A DNA stretch of 22,363 nucleotides from Proteiniphilum sp. UBA4977 (GCA_002398565.1 DGZP01000035.1:2887-25249); one strand, 5' to 3'. Shown: positions 8,425-17,370, counted from the first letter of the stretch. Notes: generated from the letters alone by a model not told the origin. A program made the numbers and translations.

Positions 8425-10599
8425 TTGAAGTATCAGACCATCTTCCTGCTTATAACCTGTTTTTGTGCAAGTTCGGTGACTGCGCAAAATTCACAGGAAC
8501 TCCGCGATACCATCGGTATCAATATCCACAATAAGCATTTTGTGTATACCGCAAAAAAGATGAAAGGTTCCATCACCCTCGACGGTATACTTGATGAACC
8601 CGACTGGCAGACCGCAGACAAGGCAGACAACTTCCACCTCGTTCAGCCTGTAGATACCGGATTTCCGGAACAAAAATCTGAAGTGATGCTGGCGTACGAC
8701 GATAAGGCCCTGTACGTAGCCGTTATTTTCCACGATACAATCCCCGGCAAACGAATATTTGAATCGTTCCGTAGAGATTACGTCTTCAATAACAACGATA
8801 ATTTCCTTTCCATATTCGATACCTTTCGCGATCAGACAAACGGGTACACTTTTGAATTTTCTGCTTCCGGAGCCATCTCCGACGGAATCAGATCCGGCGA
8901 GACAAAAAACAGCGAATGGGACAGCAAGGTAGAACTCAAACTGAAGAATTACCCCGACAAATGGATTACGGAAATGAAAATACCATTTAAATCTATCCGT
9001 TATCCGGCGAACAGCCAGACATGGTATGCAAATTTCGGACGACTGGATCTGAAGGCAAACGAAAAATCAGCCTGGGCTCCCGTCCCCCGTCAGTTTCCGC
9101 ACTCATCGCTGGCATACACCGGCGTGTTGCATTTTGAAGAGCCGTTGCCAAGACCAAAAATGAACTTCTCTCTCATTCCTTATCTTTATGGAGGATATCA
9201 CAGAAATTTTGAAGCAGGTGAAAAAGCCGGCTACCGAAGAGATTTTGGAATGGATGCCAAGATAGGAGTATCTACGGCCATGAATCTGGACCTGACATAC
9301 AATCCCGATTTCGCTCAGGTGGAAGTCGATCAGCAGGTGATGAACATCGACCGGTTTGAACTGTTTTACCCCGAAAAAAGACAATTTTTTCTCGAAAACA
9401 GCGATTTATTTGCCAATTACGGGAATGAGAAACTCACTCCCTTTTTTTCCAGACGTATAGGATTGGATGCGCCGGTGCTGGGTGGGGCACGTTTAAGTGG
9501 AAAAATAAACAATACCTTCCGGCTCGGATTTATCAACATGACCACCGAGAAAACTACGGAACATGCTGTTAGAAACTATACGGTGTTATCCCTCCAAAAG
9601 AAGGTTCTAGCCCGATCCAATATCAGTTTTATGCTTGTAAATAAGGAATATATAAACAAAACCGACGGGATCTCTCGCTATAACCGGGTTGCCGCATTGG
9701 ATTTTAATCTGGCAAGCAAAAATAACGAATGGATTGGCAAGGCATTCTACCACCGGTCTTTTCAACCCGGTAACCCCGATAGACAATATGCACAGGGCAC
9801 TTCTGTCAGATACAGCAAAGGCAATATTCTTGTCAGCCTGGATCAGGCAGCCGTTGGTGAAAACTATCTGGCAGAAACAGGCTATGTACGTCGCAGCAAC
9901 TATATCTCATTAAACCCCGAGCTGGCCTATTTTTTTATTCCCCGTAAAAGGATAACCATACACGGTCCATATGTCAAATTCAGGCACTATACCACACATG
10001 CCTTAGAAAAGTTGGACCATGAGCTGGATGCAGGATACAAAGTGGAATTCAGTGACCGCTCAGTATTCGCAGCCGGCCTGCGCAATTATTATATCAGGCT
10101 GGTGCAGGACTTCGATCCTACGCATGTGAGCAGCACTTTTCTGCCGGCTGGAAATAAATACAATTATTCCGATGTGTATACCACCTTCACCTCAAATAAC
10201 CGAAAGCCATTCAACGGAATAGTGACCTTTGCCAAAGGTGGTTTTTTTAATGGGAATTACGACATGATTGATACAAAAATGGTGTACAGGTTTCAACCCT
10301 ACCTGAATTTCTCCATGAACGTAACCTATACCAGCCTTCGTCTGCCACAGCCTTTTACACATCACAGGTTCTGGCTTGTCGGACCCAAACTGGACATCAC
10401 TTTCACCGACAAATTGTTTCTTACCACTTTCATGCAGTACAATGAACAGCGTAACAACACCAACATGAATATCCGCTTTCAATGGCGCTATAAGCCTGTG
10501 TCGGATCTGTTTATCGTGTATACCGACAATTATTTTGCCAATACGCATGAAGTACGTAATAGGGCACTGGTATTGAAACTGACATATTGGTGGAATTGA
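8425..10599 (+). CDS. DUF5916 outer-membrane-type protein with CBM9-like domain
   Basis: 724-residue exported protein. The start is a TTG at 8425: it gives a proper signal peptide (MKYQTIFLLITCFCASSVTAQ), there is an in-frame stop at 8410-8412, and the next Met is 45 codons in, inside the first domain. Residues about 45-215 form a domain resembling family 9 carbohydrate-binding modules (SITLDGILDEPDW, then YDDKALYVAV). The rest is DUF5916, with the family's best conserved stretch YNPDFAQVEVDQQV followed by ELFYPEKRQFFLE. Alternating hydrophobic beta strands run to the last residue (KLTYWWN), which fits an outer-membrane beta barrel. The family is common in Bacteroidetes and its function is not established; carbohydrate binding is inferred only from the N-terminal similarity. 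Confidence 0.92.
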   Translation: MKYQTIFLLITCFCASSVTAQNSQELRDTIGINIHNKHFVYTAKKMKGSITLDGILDEPDWQTADKADNFHLVQPVDTGFPEQKSEVMLAYDDKALYVAVIFHDTIPGKRIFESFRRDYVFNNNDNFLSIFDTFRDQTNGYTFEFSASGAISDGIRSGETKNSEWDSKVELKLKNYPDKWITEMKIPFKSIRYPANSQTWYANFGRLDLKANEKSAWAPVPRQFPHSSLAYTGVLHFEEPLPRPKMNFSLIPYLYGGYHRNFEAGEKAGYRRDFGMDAKIGVSTAMNLDLTYNPDFAQVEVDQQVMNIDRFELFYPEKRQFFLENSDLFANYGNEKLTPFFSRRIGLDAPVLGGARLSGKINNTFRLGFINMTTEKTTEHAVRNYTVLSLQKKVLARSNISFMLVNKEYINKTDGISRYNRVAALDFNLASKNNEWIGKAFYHRSFQPGNPDRQYAQGTSVRYSKGNILVSLDQAAVGENYLAETGYVRRSNYISLNPELAYFFIPRKRITIHGPYVKFRHYTTHALEKLDHELDAGYKVEFSDRSVFAAGLRNYYIRLVQDFDPTHVSSTFLPAGNKYNYSDVYTTFTSNNRKPFNGIVTFAKGGFFNGNYDMIDTKMVYRFQPYLNFSMNVTYTSLRLPQPFTHHRFWLVGPKLDITFTDKLFLTTFMQYNEQRNNTNMNIRFQWRYKPVSDLFIVYTDNYFANTHEVRNRALVLKLTYWWN

Positions 10600-10632
10600 A
10601 CGGATACAAAGTGACCGTATTCCGAAAAACTG

Positions 10633-10640
10633 TATCTTTG
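10633..10640 (+). promoter_or_regulatory. Candidate -7 element for the DUF368 gene
   Basis: TATCTTTG is a perfect TAnnTTTG match, 24 bases before the ATG at 10665. No convincing -33 element is seen at the usual distance. Confidence 0.5.
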
Positions 10641-10664
10641 CCCCTAGAAAAATAAAAAACCATA

Positions 10665-11579
10665 ATGAGCGAACAAAGAAACATAGAAACAGCAAACAAG
10701 AGTGTGATCGGACCGGTGGCCGACTGGTTTATACGCCTTGTAAAGGGAATGCTTGTAGGCATAGGATTTATTCTTCCAGGTCTCTCCGGAGGTGTGCTGG
10801 CTGTGATATTTGGCATCTATGACCCGCTTATCCGTTTCCTTGCAAACATCCGGCAAAAGTTCATAAAGAACATTCTCTATTTTCTTCCTGTAGCCATAGG
10901 TGCGGGCATCGGTATTGTGTTGTTTGCCGTGGTGGTGGAGAAAGCTTTCGGCAAATATGCGGCACAATTTGTCTGTCTCTTCATTGGCTTTGTGGCAGGT
11001 ACCTTTCCCTCACTTTATAAAACAGCGGGAAAAGATGGCAGAAAAGCCTCCGACATATGGATTCTCATTGCTTCCACCCTCACCATCTTTTTGCTAATGG
11101 TTATTGGTGGAAAGCAACTGACGGAAGTTACGCCCAACATCCTCGTATGGCTTGGTTCAGGATTGCTTATGGGACTGGGACTAATCGTGCCGGGCATGAG
11201 CCCCTCCAACTTTCTTATCTATTTCGGACTGTATGACAAGATGGCCATCGGGATCAAGGATTTTGACTTTGGGGTAATCATCCCGCTGATCATCGGATTT
11301 ATATTGTGTGTACTTCTTTTCGCAAAAGTAGCATCCTATCTTTTTAAGCGGTATTACTCCGGAATGTACCACTTTATTCTGGGCATGGTGATCGGCTCCT
11401 CGCTGGCAATCTTCCCCACGGTAGTCCTCCCTGCTTTTACGGGAGAACAGCTTTCCATAGCCGGATTAAGCTTTGGCGGCGCCCTTCTCTTTTGTGCAGT
11501 GTTGTTTATGGCCGGCACTTTGGCCTCTTATCTCTTCAGCAAGGTGGAGGAAAAGTACCCGCGGGAGGAAAGCTTCTGA
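10665..11579 (+). CDS. DUF368 family polyprenyl-phosphate transporter (PopT type)
   Basis: 304-residue polytopic membrane protein of the DUF368 family. Members called PopT have been shown in other bacteria to return undecaprenyl phosphate, the lipid carrier of cell-wall and surface-glycan synthesis, to the inner leaflet. The sequence has the family's internal duplication: LPGLSGG (37-43) followed by FGIYDPL (49-55), and VPGMSPSN (175-182) followed by FGLYDKM (187-193). Each half would form a re-entrant hairpin around the Pro-Gly turn. About eight hydrophobic segments are visible. The ATG at 10665 is preceded by an A-rich stretch rather than a Shine-Dalgarno. It lies 65 bp after the DUF5916 gene with its own -7 element, so it may be transcribed separately. 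The transport role here is inferred from the family. Confidence 0.92.
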   Translation: MSEQRNIETANKSVIGPVADWFIRLVKGMLVGIGFILPGLSGGVLAVIFGIYDPLIRFLANIRQKFIKNILYFLPVAIGAGIGIVLFAVVVEKAFGKYAAQFVCLFIGFVAGTFPSLYKTAGKDGRKASDIWILIASTLTIFLLMVIGGKQLTEVTPNILVWLGSGLLMGLGLIVPGMSPSNFLIYFGLYDKMAIGIKDFDFGVIIPLIIGFILCVLLFAKVASYLFKRYYSGMYHFILGMVIGSSLAIFPTVVLPAFTGEQLSIAGLSFGGALLFCAVLFMAGTLASYLFSKVEEKYPREESF

Positions 11580-11908
11580 CATCCATGTAATAAAACCATG
11601 TGAAAACCATATAATCCGGAGAAAAAGATAATACATTTCCTGAAACTTCATTTTAAGACAGGAGCTGATAGGTCAATCAAGGTTAAAAAGATAAAAAAGA
11701 GCCGGATATAGACGAAAGAGCCGTTTTTGTCGATGAAGCGGGTCGTTTTCCGGACAAACAGCCCAAAACGATCTATATACCACTGAATATATGGACATTA
11801 CGCGACCAAAAAGAGTGTTAAAGCATAGTGATCGTATTAAACATTTTCCTACTTTTACGCGTCTTATTCATAAATATCTTTTTATTCACTCAATTAAATT
11901 ATTACAAG
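11580..11908. other. Intergenic region without a recognised gene
   Basis: 329 bp, AT-rich. It contains an imperfect inverted repeat at 11704-11780 and no clear terminator for the DUF368 gene. An open frame runs from 11828 into the next gene, but its translation upstream of 11909 is AT-driven hydrophobic sequence and I do not treat it as coding. No exact TAnnTTTG element was found upstream of 11909. Confidence 0.6.
11704..11780. repeat. Imperfect inverted repeat
   Basis: Outer arms GGATATAGA (11704-11712) and TCTATATACC (11772-11781) pair with one bulge. Inner arms TTTGTC (11726-11731) and GACAAA (11753-11758) pair exactly. The sequence between the arms is less well matched. It could be a structured RNA, a weak terminator or a remnant of a small mobile element. 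Confidence 0.35.
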
Positions 11909-12334
11909 ATGAAAAAAGTAGCATTGATGGTACTGGTAGCCATTTTCACAATGAGTTTCTCAGTGATGGCTCAACAGAAGACAGGGAAACAGGGACAACG
12001 TGCACAAGCGGAGATGAGATGGAACGCCAAAGAGCGTGCTGCAAACATGGCCAAACAACTCGACCTGACTGATGAACAAAAGGCAAAGGTAGAGGCACTC
12101 TTTGAAAAACAGGATGCAAAACACAAAGAACTGATGGCTAAATACCAGGGTAAAAGAGAGGAGATGGCGAAAGTACGTGACCAGGTAATCGCAGAAAACA
12201 ATGCCGAACTGGAAAGTATTATCGGAAAGGAAAAGATGGAACAAATGAAAAAAATGCGCGACGAGAATCAGCAAAAAATGAGGAATGCAAACCGTCGGGC
12301 CAGGCAGCATATGAATGCTCCGCGAAATAAGTAA
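11909..12334 (+). CDS. Small secreted Spy/CpxP-like protein (DUF4890 type)
   Basis: 141-residue exported protein. The open frame extends upstream to 11828, but the ATG at 11909 gives a typical signal peptide (MKKVALMVLVAIFTMSFSVMAQ), so it is chosen. The mature protein is almost entirely helical and highly charged. LDLTDEQKAKVEALF (51-65) is the LTxxQ-type motif seen in Spy/CpxP periplasmic proteins, and long Lys/Glu/Met/Gln-rich helices follow (about 66-135). The end is basic (NRRARQHMNAPRNK). Bacteroidetes relatives are annotated DUF4890. A chaperone-like or envelope-stress role would follow from the Spy resemblance but is not shown here. A strong hairpin terminator follows 45 bp downstream. 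Confidence 0.85.
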   Translation: MKKVALMVLVAIFTMSFSVMAQQKTGKQGQRAQAEMRWNAKERAANMAKQLDLTDEQKAKVEALFEKQDAKHKELMAKYQGKREEMAKVRDQVIAENNAELESIIGKEKMEQMKKMRDENQQKMRNANRRARQHMNAPRNK

Positions 12335-12378
12335 AATACCCTGTATGAAAGGGTAATCTGATGGCAGTTTGAAAGCTA

Positions 12379-12413
12379 GCGGCCGGTTCATAAAATTGAA
12401 CCGGCCGCCTGTT
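12379..12413 (+). terminator. Strong hairpin terminator between convergent genes
   Basis: A perfect 12-bp stem GCGGCCGGTTCA (12379-12390) and TGAACCGGCCGC (12397-12408) with a 6-base loop TAAAAT, followed by CTGTTTTA. It ends the small secreted protein gene and lies just beyond the stop of the convergent minus-strand gene (12414), so it may act on both transcripts. The T tract is better on the plus strand. Confidence 0.85.
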
Positions 12414-13241
12414 TTATAGATATCTGTCGTATATGGATTTAAATGTCTGGGTACTCATAAACCGTTCGAGCCAACTATTCAGGCTGTCCAGCAATACTGG
12501 CGAGTTACGACGTACTGCCCATGATTCCAGCTGCGTAAAACTGATATCCGTTTCTACATCGATCTCGGGAAGAGTCATTGACAAATGCCGGGCCACTCTC
12601 TCGTCGCACACTGTAAAATCTATGTCGCCTGCAGCCACCATCATCACCAGCTGTTCCACTTCATACACCGGATCCTCTTTGATGAATATGGTGTCTCCTA
12701 TTTCGTGAGAAAGGTTCTTCAACCTGAGAATAGCGGGTGAGTCTTTTGCTACATGAATGGTGCTCTTTGCCAATTGCAGTTGTTGGCGGACCGGCTGTAT
12801 ACTGTCGTTATAAAACGCCTTTCGCTGTACCAGCACCTGTTTGTTCAGTACAAGTGGATCGGTAAAGGAAACATCATCTTTCAACTGCGTATTCACTGGA
12901 ATATTCCGGGCCACCAGATCGTAGCGATGATACAGCAGTCCTTTCAGGTTATCATCCAGGCTGTTCTCCAGAAAAAGATTCACTTTTATACCCCATTCTT
13001 TTTCAAGTGCCTCCATCATCTCGAGCTGAAAACCGCGTGTTGAATCACCCGAGACGTAATAACCAATGGAATTATAGTCGGTCACCACATTCAACTCCCC
13101 CGAGGCCATAATCTCCTTATAATCCCTTGGTACAACAGGCAGCTTCCCCGGGCCACCAAGCACATTGCGCAACACGATCATGGCGGCTATGGCTACGACC
13201 AGCAAAAGAAAATAGAGATAGATACGTTTATTGAGTTTCAC
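12414..13241 (-). CDS. Membrane-anchored solute-binding protein, SBP_bac_3 family
   Basis: 275-residue protein with the fold of family 3 extracellular solute-binding proteins (amino-acid-binding type; the same domain forms the N-terminal half of MltF). The start is GTG at 13241, 5 bp after the porin stop, giving a basic N-terminus followed by a membrane anchor (residues 7-25). The ligand-binding domain begins near SGELNVVTDYNSIGYYV and shows GFQLEMMEALEKEWGIKVNL (71-90). The second lobe contains VAAGDIDFTVCDERVA, a typical family 3 segment. No lytic transglycosylase domain follows, so it is not full MltF, and no ABC permease is adjacent. The tight coupling to the porin suggests a shared envelope role, which is an inference. 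Confidence 0.85.
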   Translation of the reverse strand: MKLNKRIYLYFLLLVVAIAAMIVLRNVLGGPGKLPVVPRDYKEIMASGELNVVTDYNSIGYYVSGDSTRGFQLEMMEALEKEWGIKVNLFLENSLDDNLKGLLYHRYDLVARNIPVNTQLKDDVSFTDPLVLNKQVLVQRKAFYNDSIQPVRQQLQLAKSTIHVAKDSPAILRLKNLSHEIGDTIFIKEDPVYEVEQLVMMVAAGDIDFTVCDERVARHLSMTLPEIDVETDISFTQLESWAVRRNSPVLLDSLNSWLERFMSTQTFKSIYDRYL

Positions 13242-13246
13242 TGAAA

Positions 13247-15301
13247 TTAATTATGCAGATTTACTGAAAGGCCCATTTTGAAAACAAAGGGGTTCACGGG
13301 ATAGCCCGGCAGTGAAAAATACTCCAGTGGCTTGATGAACTTCGTCGCCACATTGTAAAACATCACAAAAAAACGGGTCTGCTTCAGGTGCATGTTAGCA
13401 TAGACGGTAGAGATCGGATAGTTGCCAATTTCCTTTTCCTGCTGGTTGTAGAATTGCAGCAACGCGGGTTCATATCCCGGTGCAAAATACCGGGTATGGT
13501 AATGGGCGTCGACACCCAGCTGTAGCGTAAGCTCATTCACGATCTTCGTTTTCAGGTACATATTGGAATAAAGGCTGAGGGTAGGTACAGGAATCACCGC
13601 CTCGTCGCTTGAGGTCTGGTAAACCACCTCATTGTCCCAGTTGAACACGCCAAGCCGGAGATTCTGTTCCACGCGTGCAGTCAGCACCTGAATACTGTTA
13701 CTCTCCTGTTGTATATTTTTATCCCGGTCGAAATAGATAAAGTTCTGCAGATTTTCCACACCTGCACTCAGGGTGGTATTCGTGAACGGGACATGCAGCC
13801 TGCCGCCCACATATACCCTGCGGATGTCCCCAAAATCGTGATTCCACATAAAATACTTGGAATAGTAATGTTCCTGCAAATACTTTGGCCGCAGATTTTT
13901 GATATAAGCCTCTGCCGAGAGAGTGGTACGGCGGCCCGCAATATTGAAACCGGTCTCCACATCGCCCATGGCCCTGAATTCACCCAGGTTGACACCCAGC
14001 AAACCCAGATCGGCCTGTAAGTTAAACAACAGGTTGTCACCCTGCTGCTTATTGAGTACGCCACCCACAGTGACGGCACTCTCCCGGTGTTGTCTGTAAC
14101 CGGCGCCCACACTGTCACGCATTGAATAGTTACGCAGATCGTACTCCAGGAAGGCAGTCAGCCCAAACTTTACCCACTCCCTGAAACCTTCACGCAGACT
14201 CAGGGAAACATTGTTCTTGAAAGAGGTATAGCGTATGCTGTCGTCCACCGCAACCTCGTAGTAACGGTTGTCATAGAACTGGTCGATACGCTGCATCTGT
14301 ACCCCGTCTACATTCACATAAGCTGTATCGTACGACAAAAAGCGGCGATGTTGCTGTGTATATTGCGACGAAAAGCCGATGCTTGCCACCGGTACGAAAT
14401 GTCCGTCTCCCTGCAGCGAATCACCTGTAACCTCCTTGTAACCCAGATTGTACCGTCCCGATAAAAAATAACGATTGTTCTTCAGCGAGTTCCAGGTATT
14501 TGTAAATTTTACGGGAATGTCTCCCGAGGTAAAGCTCTGCTCAATGGCGTCAGGATTGGTGATGAAGAGTTCGTCGGTGATGCCGCCATTCTCAAAGTTG
14601 GTCAGTGAACCCAGGTTCATAAAAGCATGTGCCTCAAACCGGTCGGATATATAGTTGCCGAAGAGTGAAAAATTGTTGTGTTTCACCGATTGGGAAGCAT
14701 AGAAGCCGCGTGCGTTGATCAGATCGATATCCATTCCCATATTCAGTTTTTTCCCAAAGTTAGAGGTGAGCCGTCCCTCGAGCCTTTCCTCCCGGGTCTG
14801 CTTGGGTCCCGCACGGAAATAATTGAGCCGTGAATAAGGCACGCGGGTATTGACAAACAATACCTTTCCGGGATCTTTCAGATAAGGGCCATACGCATTG
14901 TTAAAAACAAATGTTTCTGTCTCCTCCCGATCGGAAAAAATCTTCGATAGCGACGGTGATCCTGTGGGTGCAAGGAAGCCCATGGCCACCGACTGGCCAT
15001 CGGGGAGTGTGGTGTGCTGGTAATTGTGCAGCAGGGTATCCGACCCGGCCATGATGCGGTTACCGGTACGTACATCGATCTTCCATAATGTCATCTGCGC
15101 CAGCTTTTGTAGTGAGTCCGCTTCTGCACCGTGATCATGAATCAGATGATCGAGTGGCGATGTCTGCCGGGGCAGCAAATCCAGTGAATCGGGGCTTGTG
15201 GTAATATGCGACGAATCGGGCATGATGATGCGTGCCTGGGAGAATGCCGCCGTCAGACCTATCATCCATGCAAAAAGAGTAATTAACAGCTTTTCTTTCA
15301 T
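13247..15301 (-). CDS. Putative outer-membrane porin (Porin_10-like)
   Basis: 684-residue predicted outer-membrane beta barrel. The frame is open to 15331, but the ATG at 15301 yields a standard signal peptide (MKEKLLITLFAWMIGLTAAFSQ) and is chosen. The N-terminal part after the signal is Ser/Asp-rich (about 22-55). The remainder shows repeated short amphipathic strands with aromatic girdles and turns rich in Asn, Asp and Gly, ending FKMGLSVNLHN. This pattern and length match the putative porin family of Bacteroidetes. There is no TonB box or plug domain, so it is not a SusC-type receptor. It sits between the MutS-like gene (85 bp upstream) and the solute-binding protein gene (5 bp downstream). 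Substrate unknown. Confidence 0.82.
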   Translation of the reverse strand: MKEKLLITLFAWMIGLTAAFSQARIIMPDSSHITTSPDSLDLLPRQTSPLDHLIHDHGAEADSLQKLAQMTLWKIDVRTGNRIMAGSDTLLHNYQHTTLPDGQSVAMGFLAPTGSPSLSKIFSDREETETFVFNNAYGPYLKDPGKVLFVNTRVPYSRLNYFRAGPKQTREERLEGRLTSNFGKKLNMGMDIDLINARGFYASQSVKHNNFSLFGNYISDRFEAHAFMNLGSLTNFENGGITDELFITNPDAIEQSFTSGDIPVKFTNTWNSLKNNRYFLSGRYNLGYKEVTGDSLQGDGHFVPVASIGFSSQYTQQHRRFLSYDTAYVNVDGVQMQRIDQFYDNRYYEVAVDDSIRYTSFKNNVSLSLREGFREWVKFGLTAFLEYDLRNYSMRDSVGAGYRQHRESAVTVGGVLNKQQGDNLLFNLQADLGLLGVNLGEFRAMGDVETGFNIAGRRTTLSAEAYIKNLRPKYLQEHYYSKYFMWNHDFGDIRRVYVGGRLHVPFTNTTLSAGVENLQNFIYFDRDKNIQQESNSIQVLTARVEQNLRLGVFNWDNEVVYQTSSDEAVIPVPTLSLYSNMYLKTKIVNELTLQLGVDAHYHTRYFAPGYEPALLQFYNQQEKEIGNYPISTVYANMHLKQTRFFVMFYNVATKFIKPLEYFSLPGYPVNPFVFKMGLSVNLHN

Positions 15302-15386
15302 CGGGTGCAAATCTACATAAAAATTCGCCATACAGTGATATTCAGCACTGCAATTCCGCAGTTTTTGATGTTTTTTAGGATGCCTG

Positions 15387-17180
15387 TTATTCCGTGATAC
15401 CCATCTTTCTCATAAGGAAACTGGCATTCATATTTCTCGCGATGCCTTCACGCAACTTGTAGTCGAAAGTAAGTACATCTTCACAGATAACGGCATCAAA
15501 ATGCCAGTTCTTAATCTCCCGTGGAAACTCATTTTCCAGGCTTCCCAGTGCCAGGTCGTGCGTGGCAATGATACCGTTTCCTCCAAGTCCGGTCAGTCGT
15601 TTCATCAGTGCCAGTGAACCCCATTGCTTGTCTTCGGAATTGGTACCTTTCAGTATCTCATCCAAAATGATCAGTAGGCCTTCCTCGTCCGATTCGAGCC
15701 GGTCGATAATCATCCTGAGCCGCTTCAGTTCAGCCATGAAATAAGACTCACTGTTTACCAGAGAATCGGAAGTACGCAGGTTGGTCAGTAATCTACCCGG
15801 ATAAAACGTCAGTTCATCCGCGCAGACGGGTAAGCCCACCGAAGCCAACACATGATTTACTCCGACCGTCCTCAGGTAGGTACTCTTACCCGCCATGTTG
15901 GCTCCCGTCACAATCATGAAAAACGGTTTCCGGGAGATATCGATATCATTCGTCACACATTTTTCGCGTGGGATGAGCGGATGTCCCAGTTCTTTACCCC
16001 GGAAACAGGGAATGTCTGAGATCTCCGGATAAATGTAATCGGGGCGATTGCAGGCAAAGGTCCCCAGTGAGATGAGGGCATCCATCTCCGCCAGCACAGC
16101 GAACCATGTTTCAATATCCCGGCCGTGCTTTTTCATCCAGTTTTCAATTTTTAGCGCATACAGGGTGGTCCAGAGAAATAGCGGATTTAGGATTAGCATG
16201 GCAAGAGTGAAACCCACGTCGAGATTGCGGCTGTACCGCGATAATTCTCCAATCGCTTCCGATGCCTTTTTGTTGTGCCCGAGTTGTTTTTGCAGGGAAA
16301 TCAACAAGGGGGTATCCATCTTTTCATGTTCCAGAAGCTTTAACAGGGAGGCATAGGTATTTAATAATTTCGACTTTTTATCAAATAAAAGCCAGGTCAT
16401 CTTCACTTTTTTCATCGGCAGAAGCGACAAGGCAAGCGTGAAGAGATAAAGATATAGAAACAGGCCGCCGGGAGCTATTCCGGCAAACCACAGGACGATA
16501 AAAACAGGATAAAGCAAGGGAACAATCCTGACAGCCGATTTCCAAAAGAGATGTTGAGACAGTCCGTTTTCAGCATTCGTTGTAAAGATAAAACGGGCAT
16601 CGCTCCCGTTTGGGGAGGATATCTTCAGACCCGACATCCGGAAACGGAGGCAGAAACCTTCTTTCCCTGCCAATTCTGAGATCGCTTTCTGCCGGTCAAT
16701 GATCGCCTCTTTTTTTGTGAGTGGAAATTGAATAATTTCGGCCAGTCTTTCCTTTCCCGCAGGCAATGAAGTTCTGTTGATCTGCTGAAAGACAGACCGG
16801 TCGCCAAAAATATCCAGATCAAAGCTGAAGGGGTGTGAAGGATCAATATTTCCCGAAGCACCGTCGAAAGCCGAAAAATCATGATGAAAAGCTTTTAATT
16901 CATTCTCGGCAATCCGGAGCAGCGATTCCGCCGACTCTCTCTCATCCGCCAGCCTGTTATGTTGTTGCAGCGACCATGCAAAAGCAACAGCCAGAAGCAG
17001 CAGTACGACAGCGAGCAACCAGAGATCCCGTGTGAGGGCATACACCACAAAGAAGCTCCCCGCAAAAAGTACCAGCCTGAAGATGCCGTGAAAGTAGATT
17101 CTTTTTTTCAACCTGTCGATATTTCGCCGGCTGTCTGTCGCCAGGACCTCATATTTCTGAATTCTCTCTTGCACTGTCAT
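15387..17180 (-). CDS. Membrane-anchored MutS-like ATPase
   Basis: 597-residue protein that has the MutS C-terminal ATPase but not the MutS mismatch-recognition domain. Residues 31-72 form two hydrophobic segments, and others lie at about 218-256 and 322-342. The ATPase shows Walker A GANMAGKS (426-433), the MutS-like NLRTSDSL/SYFMAEL region (467-484), Walker B LLIILDEI (502-509), the KGTNSEDK segment that replaces the RGTSTFDG of true MutS, and the switch ATHD (539-542). Such proteins are usually annotated MutS-related in Bacteroidetes. With no N-terminal clamp or mismatch-binding Phe-x-Glu seen, a role in mismatch repair is doubtful. A well-spaced promoter lies upstream (17232-17263). Confidence 0.9.
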   Translation of the reverse strand: MTVQERIQKYEVLATDSRRNIDRLKKRIYFHGIFRLVLFAGSFFVVYALTRDLWLLAVVLLLLAVAFAWSLQQHNRLADERESAESLLRIAENELKAFHHDFSAFDGASGNIDPSHPFSFDLDIFGDRSVFQQINRTSLPAGKERLAEIIQFPLTKKEAIIDRQKAISELAGKEGFCLRFRMSGLKISSPNGSDARFIFTTNAENGLSQHLFWKSAVRIVPLLYPVFIVLWFAGIAPGGLFLYLYLFTLALSLLPMKKVKMTWLLFDKKSKLLNTYASLLKLLEHEKMDTPLLISLQKQLGHNKKASEAIGELSRYSRNLDVGFTLAMLILNPLFLWTTLYALKIENWMKKHGRDIETWFAVLAEMDALISLGTFACNRPDYIYPEISDIPCFRGKELGHPLIPREKCVTNDIDISRKPFFMIVTGANMAGKSTYLRTVGVNHVLASVGLPVCADELTFYPGRLLTNLRTSDSLVNSESYFMAELKRLRMIIDRLESDEEGLLIILDEILKGTNSEDKQWGSLALMKRLTGLGGNGIIATHDLALGSLENEFPREIKNWHFDAVICEDVLTFDYKLREGIARNMNASFLMRKMGITE

Positions 17181-17231
17181 CTTATTATTATGCTGTTACA
17201 CCTACACCCGATTTGCGCTGCAGTGATGTCG

Positions 17232-17263
17232 CAAAATTACATGTTTTTACCTTGAGAATCAAA
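17232..17263 (-). promoter_or_regulatory. Bacteroidetes promoter for the MutS-like gene
   Basis: On the minus strand TTTG (17263 to 17260), 20 bases, then TAATTTTG (17239 to 17232): an exact match to the -33/-7 consensus with ideal spacing. Transcription would start near 17225, giving a leader of about 45 bases before the ATG at 17180. Confidence 0.75.
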
Positions 17264-17319
17264 CCTTCGAAAAAAGAAAAAAAGCCGGACTCTTTCTCCT
17301 TACAAATTCATTGTTTTTT

Positions 17320-17352
17320 TTCGCGTTGTTTCAAATAATTCTATTACCTTTG
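17320..17352 (+). promoter_or_regulatory. Promoter of the his operon
   Basis: -7 element TACCTTTG at 17345-17352 (perfect TAnnTTTG). Upstream, TTCG at 17320-17323 is 21 bases away (3 of 4 match to TTTG) and TTG at 17326-17328 is 16 bases away; either could serve as -33. The start site would fall near 17358, only about 13 bases before the leader ATG at 17371. Confidence 0.65.
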
Positions 17353-17370
17353 TGACATTAAAACTACAAA

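Noticed and set aside
11828..11908. 27-residue N-terminal extension of the small secreted protein
   Set aside because: It is AT-derived hydrophobic sequence and would bury the proper signal peptide starting at 11909.
15308..15315. TAGATTTG on the minus strand just before the porin start
   Set aside because: It matches TAnnTTTG but ends only 6 bases before the ATG and has no -33 partner; it would require a leaderless mRNA.
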